A stretch of DNA of 7,415 bases from an uncultured Carnobacterium sp. (GTDB lineage: Bacteria; Bacillota; Bacilli; Lactobacillales; Aerococcaceae). Location of the stretch: contig CALCML010000114.1 in assembly GCA_937967765.1 (NCBI GenBank), forward strand, positions 1 through 7,415, in the 5' to 3' direction. Made by a program: the position numbers and the translations under genes. The notes under the pieces were generated by a model that ran no database searches, was not told the DNA's origin, and saw only the letters and a program-made list of their open reading frames with translations. Shown here piece by piece: positions 1 through 4,394 of this stretch; position 1 is the first letter of the stretch, and the number at the start of each line of letters is the position of its first letter.

Positions 1-280
1 TTGATTGGTACTCTTGGTATTTAGCCACTCGTGTGTCTTGGTCATTTTTCATATGGGCATAGACGTAGACCTTTTCCAAACGACGGCTCAATTCCAAATA
101 TGCATTGGTTGTATCCAAAAGTGTTTGCGCTGAATCCAACAAATGACCAGCATAGTGACTTGCTGCTTTAATATCTGCAGCTAAGCTAGCTGCTTCTTCT
201 TCCCAAGCTTGATCTGTCGCAAAAATTGTCGACAAATCCCATTGGTATTTTTCATCAATTTCATTACGTTGTTTTACCAT
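1..280 (-). CDS. pepF: Oligoendopeptidase F, N-terminal part (cut by the left edge)
   Basis: Reading the minus strand from the ATG at 280-278 gives 93 codons open to the window edge, beginning [20 protein letters not shown] and containing [16 protein letters not shown]. This matches my memory of the N-terminal region of streptococcal PepF/PepB, a cytoplasmic M3-family zinc metallopeptidase of about 600 residues that cleaves oligopeptides. Only the N-terminal helical region is present; the HExxH zinc site would lie outside the window. The start is supported by a strong GGAGGA ribosome site at 290-295, nine bases upstream. It is a host gene and has its own promoter (305-333). In several streptococci pepF follows the competence gene coiA, from memory; if so here, the prophage would separate the two. 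The family call is firm; intactness cannot be judged. Confidence 0.9.
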   Translation of the reverse strand, partial: MVKQRNEIDEKYQWDLSTIFATDQAWEEEAASLAADIKAASHYAGHLLDSAQTLLDTTNAYLELSRRLEKVYVYAHMKNDQDTRVAKYQEYQS

Positions 281-304
281 TTCGATTAATCCTCCAATGG
301 TATT

Positions 305-333
305 ATTTTAGCATAATTCAAAAATCGTTTCCA
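305..333 (-). promoter_or_regulatory. Predicted pepF promoter with extended -10
   Basis: On the minus strand a -10 box TAAAAT (305-310) is preceded by TGC, giving an extended -10 of the form TGnTAAAAT. A weak -35 box TGGAAA (328-333, 4 of 6 consensus bases) lies 17 bases upstream. The ribosome site and ATG of pepF follow within about 25 bases. An intact promoter on the host side would keep pepF expressed despite the neighbouring prophage. The prediction comes from the motif only. Confidence 0.6.
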
Positions 334-462
334 TCGTTGCGTTGTACGTTTCTATTAGTTATAAAATAGCGCATTAGTCAAAATATCGTTTTCGTCATTT
401 TTCGATAATTAAAAAAAGACGTATTCAAAATCGTATTCATTGCCCGCATAATTGAGAGAATG

Positions 463-480
463 AGCCCGAGGGCTTTTTTT
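463..480 (+). terminator. Terminator-like hairpin on the plus strand
   Basis: AGCC (463-466) pairs with GGCT (471-474) around CGAG and is followed by an uninterrupted T run (474-480). The stem is short, four pairs plus a possible C-G closing pair, so it is a weak to moderate terminator. It acts on plus-strand transcripts, but no plus-strand gene lies upstream within the window. On the minus strand it lacks a T tract. It may serve a gene that faces this end only in the excised circular phage, such as the integrase. Confidence 0.45.
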
Positions 481-482
481 GT

Positions 483-498
483 TTGCCGTTATAATAGA
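483..498. repeat. Direct repeat copy 1, TTGCCGTTATAATAGA
   Basis: This 16-bp unit recurs at 511-526 with one difference (TTGCCGTTATAACAGA). The copies start 28 bp apart, roughly 2.7 helical turns. It lies in non-coding sequence at the phage end and may be an integrase arm-type binding site or another protein site. The function is inferred from position. Confidence 0.55.
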
Positions 499-510
499 CA
501 ATCTAGGAAA

Positions 511-526
511 TTGCCGTTATAACAGA
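511..526. repeat. Direct repeat copy 2, TTGCCGTTATAACAGA
   Basis: This is the second copy of the 16-bp unit at 483-498, matching at 15 of 16 positions. It abuts the T tract of the phage terminator at 526-549. As a tandemly oriented pair at the prophage edge it fits the arrangement of arm-type sites for a tyrosine recombinase, but no integrase is present in the window to test this. Confidence 0.55.
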
Positions 527-549
527 AAAAAGGCCGGATTCCCGACCTT
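526..549 (-). terminator. Intrinsic terminator of the acidic protein/HTH operon
   Basis: On the minus strand AAGGTCGG (549-542) pairs with CCGGCCTT (537-530) around a four-base loop. The eight-pair stem contains one G-U pair and runs into a six-T tract (531-526). The stem begins inside the TAA stop codon of the HTH gene (548-550), so termination follows translation directly. It keeps this small operon from reading into pepF. Confidence 0.85.
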
Positions 550-745
550 AATTTATATTTTCGTTCATGTCGATCCATTGCTGGACCTTGATCGCGGTAT
601 CGATGGATAGATCTCCAAAACGCTTTTTTTCATTTCGCAAACGCGAGATAGAAGCGCTAGAGATTCCCGTTTCTTTTTCAATTAAATAGCCGGAAACGGC
701 CTTGTTCATCAAGACCGCTTCGACTTGTTCCGTGTTAATAATCAT
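548..745 (-). CDS. Small HTH DNA-binding protein, candidate autoregulator (Aca-like by context)
   Basis: This 65-residue protein is almost entirely one helix-turn-helix domain. Residues 18-29 (SGYLIEKETGIS) form the positioning helix and turn, and residues 29-43 (SSASISRLRNEKKRF) form a basic recognition helix, in the style of Cro/XRE-type domains. There is no sensor or dimerisation extension beyond the C-terminal helix at about 47-60. The start ATG at 743-745 follows a GGGGTGG ribosome site by four bases. The gene begins 15 bases after the stop of the acidic protein, so the two are co-transcribed from the promoter at 1116-1144. The dyad over that promoter is a plausible target, which would make the protein an autorepressor. 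Small HTH proteins of this size encoded just after a small phage gene are the hallmark of anti-CRISPR-associated (Aca) regulators. Alternatives are a Cro-like protein or a late-gene regulator. DNA binding is likely; the Aca role is inferred. Confidence 0.75.
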   Translation of the reverse strand: MIINTEQVEAVLMNKAVSGYLIEKETGISSASISRLRNEKKRFGDLSIDTAIKVQQWIDMNENIN

Positions 746-760
746 TCGACCACCCCGTCG

Positions 761-1066
761 TTAGTTTTCTTCCCATTCGAAATCTTCTTCACCAAGTTCA
801 AATTCTTCGAGATAATCGGCAAGCGTTTCAAGATCTTCTTCATTTAATTTTTCAATATTAAGGCCGATGTTTTCCAAGCCATCTCTCCAGTACCATTTGC
901 CAAGCGATACTTTATACACTACTTCGCTTTCGTCTGGGCCAAAACTTCCACTTTGACGAGCCCCAGTTTCACCGTCTTGTTTGAGATAAAATTCCATGCC
1001 GTCCCAGCCGATATTTTCAGCAAGTTCTTTTGCTACTGTTTTAATAGTTGCGTTTACTTTTGTCAT
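761..1066 (-). CDS. Strongly acidic 101-residue protein of unknown function, candidate counter-defence protein
   Basis: I do not recognise a family. The protein has about 26 Asp/Glu against 9 Lys/Arg, an estimated net charge near -17. Acidity is concentrated at the C-terminus: 14 of the last 26 residues are Asp or Glu, in a helix-like run LNEEDLETLADYLEEF followed by an acidic tail. The N-terminal 20 residues look helical, and the middle (about 22-70) is glycine- and aromatic-rich (WDG, GKWYWRDG) and probably beta-rich. It has no signal peptide or membrane segment, so it should be cytoplasmic. The start ATG at 1066 is fixed by an in-frame TAA just upstream, but the ribosome site is weak or displaced by a hairpin. 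It is the first gene of a unit with its own strong promoter, followed by an HTH gene. Size, charge and position fit a DNA-mimic or anti-CRISPR-like protein; an ordinary phage accessory protein remains possible. Confidence 0.8.
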   Translation of the reverse strand: MTKVNATIKTVAKELAENIGWDGMEFYLKQDGETGARQSGSFGPDESEVVYKVSLGKWYWRDGLENIGLNIEKLNEEDLETLADYLEEFELGEEDFEWEEN

Positions 1067-1078
1067 TTTCTTTTACTC

Positions 1079-1095
1079 GAGATCTTTTTGATCTC
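1079..1095 (-). promoter_or_regulatory. 5'-leader hairpin upstream of the acidic protein gene
   Basis: In the minus-strand leader, GAGATC (1095-1090) and GATCTC (1084-1079) form a perfect six-pair stem with a loop of five A residues. The purine-rich AAAGGG lies immediately 5' of the stem and the ATG lies 12 bases 3' of it. The best ribosome-site sequence (AAAGGGAG) is about 26 bases from the ATG, too far when unfolded; folding would bring AAAGGG close to the ATG. The hairpin may therefore present or hide the ribosome site. There is no T tract, so it is not a terminator. Confidence 0.5.
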
Positions 1096-1115
1096 CCTTT
1101 CTTTATCTTGAATAT

Positions 1116-1144
1116 AGTATATCATCATAATTGACGTTCGTCAA
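1116..1144 (-). promoter_or_regulatory. Strong promoter of the acidic protein/HTH operon
   Basis: The minus strand carries -35 TTGACG (1144-1139) and -10 TATACT (1121-1116), each matching consensus at five of six bases, separated by exactly 17 bases. TGA before the -10 makes it an extended -10. Transcription should start near 1109, giving a leader of about 43 bases. The promoter lies downstream of the late-operon terminator, so this unit is expressed independently of the lysis genes, possibly in the lysogen. A dyad overlaps the -35 box. Confidence 0.85.
1131..1144. promoter_or_regulatory. Inverted repeat over the -35 box, candidate operator
   Basis: TTGACG and CGTCAA arms of six bases are separated by two bases, and one arm is itself the -35 hexamer. 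A protein dimer bound here would block RNA polymerase. The HTH protein encoded by the second gene of the operon is the natural candidate. Binding is inferred from position and symmetry. Confidence 0.55.
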
Positions 1145-1177
1145 GCACTTTTATAAAAATAATTAAAGATTTTTTAT

Positions 1178-1195
1178 TCTGAAACTAGTTTCAGA
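1178..1195. promoter_or_regulatory. Perfect 18-bp palindrome, candidate second operator
   Basis: TCTGAAACTAGTTTCAGA is identical to its reverse complement over all 18 bases with no central spacer. It lies between the late-operon terminator and the promoter of the acidic protein gene; its centre is about 49 bp from that of the -35 dyad. There is no T tract on either side, so it is not a terminator, and the uninterrupted symmetry suits a dimeric DNA-binding protein better than an RNA hairpin. Its sequence differs from the -35 dyad, so it may be bound by another regulator, such as a repressor encoded elsewhere in the prophage. Confidence 0.55.
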
Positions 1196-1199
1196 CAAT

Positions 1200-1226
1200 A
1201 AAAAAAGCCCTCCCGAGATGGGAGGG
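1200..1226 (-). terminator. Intrinsic terminator of the late tail/lysis operon
   Basis: On the minus strand CCCTCCC (1226-1220) pairs perfectly with GGGAGGG (1214-1208) around a five-base loop, followed one base later by seven T residues (1206-1200). The hairpin starts nine bases after the stop codon of the fibre gene. It is a strong terminator, separating lysis-stage transcription from the acidic protein/HTH unit. Confidence 0.93.
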
Positions 1227-1234
1227 AAAATACA

Positions 1235-2125
1235 TTATATAGGAACTGATTCGAGTACTTCGACACGTTTCAGCAAGTTTTGAAACACTTCTTTTGACAC
1301 GTAAGCCGTGCTGGCTTGGTGGCTAGTAAGGAAGTTATCGCCACCGTTCCTCAGTTTCTCGTCGATCAGCGCGTCAAGGCCAAGCTCAAGGTGCTTATTC
1401 TTAATGTTATTAGTCATTTTATCTTGTAACGTGGCATACGTCGCAAACGTCTGATAAGCCATTTCTGAGGTCATATACGCACTCAAGTCAACCACTGGGG
1501 CTGTTTGTGCCTGCTTGTTTTCCAAGGCTTCCACGCGCTTTTCTAGCGGTCCTAAATCGAGCGTTTGAACCGTCGGAGCTGGTTTATTTTCCAAGGCTTG
1601 AACCGATAGGGCCAACGATTGTAATCGACTTTCTAACGGCCCCAGATCGACCGTTGTAACTTGTGGCCGTGCTTCGAGTGCTTCGATCCGTGCGACTAGT
1701 GGGCTGTCATTATACGCTTGTAAAGTGTGTCCAGCAAGATAGTTTGCGATCTCATCGCGCAAGCTGATCTTACCAAGCTCGACCACTTCTGTCGGCTGGT
1801 ATTCCTCCGCTGACTGAACCACATCAACTCGGACGCTCTGGTCACTTGGGAATACGTACCCGGCACAATCAACCTCGACAAGATAGCTCTCGACTGGCAA
1901 GACTTTGGGAATCTTAAACGATACCTTCGAGCCTTGGACAGTAGCGCTAAACGTCGCTTTGCCTTTTTTACTTACAAAATGGATTGTAGCCTCTTGCCCG
2001 TCAAGGTCAATCGGAACCCAGTTTTCGTCATATAATGCAAAGCCAAAAAGGGAGGCTGAGTCGCCCTGCTTGACGACTCGACCGCCCTCAAACTGCTTTA
2101 AGTTTGTACAGTTTGAGCGATTCAT
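1235..2125 (-). CDS. BppU-N-domain coiled-coil fibre/baseplate-type protein
   Basis: This 296-residue protein has a beta-rich N-terminal domain (about 17-105; features QGDSASLFGFALYDENWVPI and a VSFKIP strand) resembling the N-terminal domain of phage baseplate upper proteins (BppU_N), which mounts fibres on the baseplate. Next come coiled-coil blocks at about 142-153, 160-181, 190-204 and 283-294, each with an IEALE/VEALE-type core, linked by Pro/Thr/Gln-rich spacers. Residues 214-240 and 266-280 carry YMTS/LTSHQ and YATLQ/YVSKE patterns typical of repetitive tail fibres. The chain ends in a coiled coil with no receptor-binding head domain. It should trimerise. The ATG at 2125 follows an AAAGGGG ribosome site that overlaps the endolysin stop codon. 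It is the last gene of the late operon, after the lysis genes, an odd place for a structural protein. A phage-encoded surface adhesin or conversion factor is an alternative. Confidence 0.75.
   Translation of the reverse strand: MNRSNCTNLKQFEGGRVVKQGDSASLFGFALYDENWVPIDLDGQEATIHFVSKKGKATFSATVQGSKVSFKIPKVLPVESYLVEVDCAGYVFPSDQSVRVDVVQSAEEYQPTEVVELGKISLRDEIANYLAGHTLQAYNDSPLVARIEALEARPQVTTVDLGPLESRLQSLALSVQALENKPAPTVQTLDLGPLEKRVEALENKQAQTAPVVDLSAYMTSEMAYQTFATYATLQDKMTNNIKNKHLELGLDALIDEKLRNGGDNFLTSHQASTAYVSKEVFQNLLKRVEVLESVPI
1517..1660 (-). repeat. Degenerate coiled-coil repeat within the fibre gene
   Basis: Two related blocks, near 1517-1570 and 1587-1660, encode LEKRVEALENK and LESRLQSLALSVQALENK, each preceded by a VDLGP/LDLGP element. 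The second form is exactly seven residues (21 bases, one heptad) longer. The DNA shares TTTTCCAAGGCTT in both blocks. It looks like an internal duplication followed by gain or loss of one heptad. Confidence 0.65.
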
Positions 2126-2137
2126 TCAATCACCCCT

Positions 2138-2983
2138 TTACTCGTAATAATTTACTAAATCGTCTTTGTCCCAGCACGACAGCCAAACCGGGCCGAATTG
2201 CCCAAATTCAAACAAACGCCAGTAGTAACCGCCATAGTAACCGCCCTTGCCCGTGTCTGTGATATGAACTTCGTCAAGTTCAAAGCTGAAATACATTCCA
2301 GATTTGAAGTCTCGGTCTGCTCCGTCTGGCAAGTTATTGCCGTTCTCATCGACCCAGTTCACCAGCGAAACAGGAATACCGTTTTCGGTCCAGTCAAAGC
2401 CAACGGGCGCGAGATAATCGCACTTGATTTGATAGATACCGTTGACATACTTGACCTCATTCGCTTGGTAAAAGGCCTTGTCTTTCGGTTGTACTGCCGT
2501 GTTCGCTTGATTGTTGGTCTGTGGTGCTGTGTCAGCGTATCGCCAAACCTCGATATAGTTCGGTTTATTCCAGGCATAATAATCATTCCAAGGATAGGTG
2601 TTAATAGCCTGACCTGTAGCGCCCTGTGTTGAATAGTCGCAAGAAATGAAGTATGTATCATCGATCATCGCTCCGACGTGGCCACCAGCACCGCCAGAGG
2701 TTGACATATCGGCGCCCCAGCTCATCAAGATGATATCGGCCGGTTGTGCGTCCCAGTCTTGATTGATACTTACACGATAAAAGCCGTTGTTTGCGAGCTG
2801 TTGTCCAAGGGTTACCGTTGACGGCAAGCCGATGATATTGATTCCAGCTTCTTTTAGCACTTGCGACATGATACCGGAACAGTCCCCGGTCCCGTCAGAA
2901 CCGTTACGGCTTCCGAACATTGAATAGGTAATCAGCCCACGACGGCTAGTAAAACCGTTAACGATAGATTGTTGTACACTCAT
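2138..2983 (-). CDS. Phage endolysin: N-terminal Amidase_5 (Pal-like) domain with unassigned C-terminal domain
   Basis: This 281-residue protein should cut peptidoglycan at the end of infection after the holin opens the membrane. Residues 15-150 resemble the Amidase_5 domain of Dp-1 Pal: YSMFGSRNG at 20-28, DCSG with catalytic Cys35, GGAGGHVGAMIDD with catalytic His102, and a following CDY at 115-117. A Gln/Asn/Thr linker (about 152-167) leads to a C-terminal domain (170-281) rich in Tyr, Trp and Gly that ends LSCWDKDDLVNYYE. This domain lacks the tryptophan-glycine choline-binding repeats of pneumococcal lysins and does not read as a clear SH3b or LysM domain; it probably binds the wall, but I cannot name it. 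There is no signal peptide, so export needs the holin. The start has a strong AGGAGA ribosome site that overlaps the holin stop codon. The amidase-type call is firm; the exact bond cleaved is not. Confidence 0.9.
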   Translation of the reverse strand: MSVQQSIVNGFTSRRGLITYSMFGSRNGSDGTGDCSGIMSQVLKEAGINIIGLPSTVTLGQQLANNGFYRVSINQDWDAQPADIILMSWGADMSTSGGAGGHVGAMIDDTYFISCDYSTQGATGQAINTYPWNDYYAWNKPNYIEVWRYADTAPQTNNQANTAVQPKDKAFYQANEVKYVNGIYQIKCDYLAPVGFDWTENGIPVSLVNWVDENGNNLPDGADRDFKSGMYFSFELDEVHITDTGKGGYYGGYYWRLFEFGQFGPVWLSCWDKDDLVNYYE

Positions 2984-2993
2984 TTTCTATCTC

Positions 2994-3323
2994 CTATTTC
3001 TTCCATTCATCATTAGCGCGTTTAACGGCTGCTTCGATAAAGGTATTTAGTTCTTGACTCGTCAAGTGAATATTTTGAGATTCAAGACCCTCGATCAAGC
3101 TCGTTTTAGCGTGCTCTAGCTTATCCTTGCCGTGAATATCCAATTTGTCAGCAACCTGCTCTGTAGCGTTGACTGCGTTTTTTGCCAAGATCTCCACGAT
3201 CTCGATCGCTTTTTTGCCACCACGCATTAACAAGTATTTCTTGATTGCTTGTACCACGATACCTGTTAAAACTACTAAAATGCTCATTGCTGACGTTGTG
3301 ATAATGTTCGTAATTTGATCCAT
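2994..3323 (-). CDS. Phage holin, LLH family
   Basis: This 109-residue protein has a single N-terminal membrane segment at about 7-27 (IITTSAMSILVVLTGIVVQA). A basic stretch KKYLLMRGGKK follows, then a long soluble helical tail of alternating charge ending KRANDEWKK. This layout and the SQELNTFIEAAVKRA-like tail fit the LLH holin family of streptococcal and lactobacillus phages. Holins assemble in the cytoplasmic membrane and form lesions that let the endolysin out, setting lysis time. The ATG at 3321-3323 lies one base after the stop of the preceding gene, with an AGAGGA ribosome site inside it, so the two are likely translationally coupled. The gene order holin then amidase is the standard lysis cassette. 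Confidence 0.87.
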   Translation of the reverse strand: MDQITNIITTSAMSILVVLTGIVVQAIKKYLLMRGGKKAIEIVEILAKNAVNATEQVADKLDIHGKDKLEHAKTSLIEGLESQNIHLTSQELNTFIEAAVKRANDEWKK

Positions 3324-3324
3324 G

Positions 3325-3726
3325 TTATTTGTCCTCTTTTATTTCTAATTCCAGAAAGCGCTCGAATAGCACTTTGATAGCTCCGTTCCCGCCTAATTCG
3401 ACGTAACTCTCGTATAATTTCGATAGCTCCTCGATCTCGTGCTGGTTTGTGTGTCCACGCTTGAGCGCGTTCTTCAAATTTTCCTGCAGTCGAAAACGTT
3501 GAAGCCGTTGCAAACCTTTCCCGATCATCGTCAAATTCCGTTGGTTATCTTTACCGATTTCTTCCACGGTTGATACTGACTTCTCGAGGGTATCGATTTT
3601 ATTTGATAACCCCTCAAGACGTTTGTCAGCTTCTTTAGTGGTTTTGGTACTCTTAAAAGAGAAATAACTTGGAATGATCACGACTAATACGGGTGTTAGC
3701 TTGTCTACTAATGCCAATAGGTCCAA
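3325..3726 (-). CDS. Membrane-anchored coiled-coil phage protein, possible holin partner
   Basis: This 133-residue protein has a hydrophobic N-terminal segment (about 6-24, VDKLTPVLVVIIPSYFSF). A heptad-rich coiled coil (about 30-62, with RLEGLSNKIDTLEKSV) follows, then a basic helix (67-90) and a C-terminal EIEELSKLYESYVELGGNG motif. The last motif occurs in small phage membrane proteins next to holins, from memory. The start is TTG at 3726-3724: it follows a GGGGGTGG ribosome site by five bases, and the next in-frame ATG would delete the membrane segment. The gene ends one base before the holin start. Its place suggests an accessory holin, antiholin or membrane scaffold in lysis, but that is inferred from context. 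The coding call is firm. Confidence 0.78.
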   Translation of the reverse strand: MDLLALVDKLTPVLVVIIPSYFSFKSTKTTKEADKRLEGLSNKIDTLEKSVSTVEEIGKDNQRNLTMIGKGLQRLQRFRLQENLKNALKRGHTNQHEIEELSKLYESYVELGGNGAIKVLFERFLELEIKEDK

Positions 3727-3754
3727 TTAAACCACCCCCTATCAATCCACTTGC

Positions 3755-4390
3755 TTACTGGACGGGTTGGGTTTCAAGCTCTCCCGCTGGTTGAGGGGCG
3801 TTCGCTTTTGGTTCGTCCGGTTTTGGTTCGGTCCATTTCCAGATACCGATCTTGCCGTTTTGGTGCAATGATTCGAGCTGGTCAAGTGTTTCGCCGTTAT
3901 AGGTAAATGGTTCTGTCACTTGGACCATCACGCGCTTGCCTTCGCTGAATTTTTCAACGTGGTTAGGGTCCTCAAGTGCAAAGATCGCTTTTGCTGGATA
4001 TGTTGTGCCAACTTTCCCAAGGTCCACTAACTCAAGGCCACGCTTGAATACTGTAGGATCAAGTGGATTGTCTACGTCGGTCACACGAGCGAGTACGCTC
4101 CATTCTGCCACGTCTTTTACCTTTTGGATCTCTTCGTCTTTCTTGGCAAGTTTAGCCTCGTATTCTTGAGCCTGTACGTGCAAGTCTTCTTGTAATTTCT
4201 TCACACCCTCGGCCGGGTTCAATTCGGTCACGACTTGACCAAGTACGGCCTGGATCAGCACTTCATCTGATTCGCTGGTACGATCACCAATCAAAACGCG
4301 TTCAAAAGCTGTGTAAGGGTTAGCTGACCGGATTGATACAAATGTACGTCCTTCCTCTTGTAGATACTTGTTAATGATTTTAAATTCCAT
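3755..4390 (-). CDS. DUF1366 family phage protein
   Basis: This 211-residue protein begins with MEFKIINKYLQEEGRTFVSI and RSANPYTAFERVLIG, the signature of DUF1366 proteins found between tail and lysis genes in streptococcal phages. Residues 62-95 form a charged coiled coil (KKLQEDLHVQAQEYEAKLAK). Residues 100-187 look like a compact beta domain with a GIWKWTEP end. The last 25 residues are a Pro/Glu/Gln-rich tail, probably disordered. The function of the family is not known to me; position just after tail genes suggests a virion-associated or assembly role. The ATG at 4388-4390 has an AAAGGA ribosome site eight bases upstream overlapping the previous gene's end. It is longer than the shorter family members I remember; the extra length is the coiled coil and the tail. 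Confidence 0.82.
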   Translation of the reverse strand: MEFKIINKYLQEEGRTFVSIRSANPYTAFERVLIGDRTSESDEVLIQAVLGQVVTELNPAEGVKKLQEDLHVQAQEYEAKLAKKDEEIQKVKDVAEWSVLARVTDVDNPLDPTVFKRGLELVDLGKVGTTYPAKAIFALEDPNHVEKFSEGKRVMVQVTEPFTYNGETLDQLESLHQNGKIGIWKWTEPKPDEPKANAPQPAGELETQPVQ

Positions 4391-4394
4391 GTGT

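Larger units (their letters stand above)
334..525. other. Gene-free phage/host junction, probable attachment-site region
   Basis: This AT-rich stretch lies between the host promoter of pepF and the terminator of the last phage operon. No credible ORF with a ribosome site is present on either strand; the longest plus-strand reading from 460 is about 20 codons. It contains CGTATTCA twice (420-427 and 432-439), three loosely similar TCAAAA-TCGT-type blocks (from 318, 378 and 425), a plus-strand terminator-like hairpin (463-480) and two 16-bp direct repeats (483-498 and 511-526). The position, between a host housekeeping gene and the last phage gene, makes it the expected place for attL or attR. 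The core cannot be recognised because the other prophage end is not in the window. Confidence 0.5.

Noticed and set aside
483..498. TATAAT at 490-495 as a plus-strand promoter
   Set aside because: There is no acceptable -35 box 16-18 bases upstream and no plus-strand gene downstream; the motif lies within the direct repeat.
281..525. CRISPR array or tRNA at the junction
   Set aside because: There are only two 16-bp repeats with a 12-bp gap, no regular spacers, and no cloverleaf could be made out by eye.
1178..1195. The 18-bp palindrome as a second terminator
   Set aside because: It has no T tract on either strand and no loop; the true terminator is the adjacent GC-rich hairpin at 1200-1226.
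1696..1881. Minus-strand ORF in another frame within the fibre gene
   Set aside because: Its low-quality composition and lack of a ribosome site mark it as a shadow of the BppU-like gene.
1905..2147. Plus-strand ORFs opposite the phage genes (for example 1905-2147, 2198-2632, 3936-4169, 7111-7356)
   Set aside because: They are antisense shadows of well-supported minus-strand genes, lack convincing ribosome sites and have no recognisable protein features.
2155..2661. Minus-strand ORFs in another frame within the endolysin gene (2155-2349 and 2359-2661)
   Set aside because: They are alternate-frame readings of the endolysin with no domain; the endolysin frame has clear catalytic motifs and a strong ribosome site.
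3885..3905. GCCGTTATA near 3892 as another copy of the junction repeat
   Set aside because: Only nine bases match and they lie within the DUF1366 coding sequence, so it is best taken as chance.
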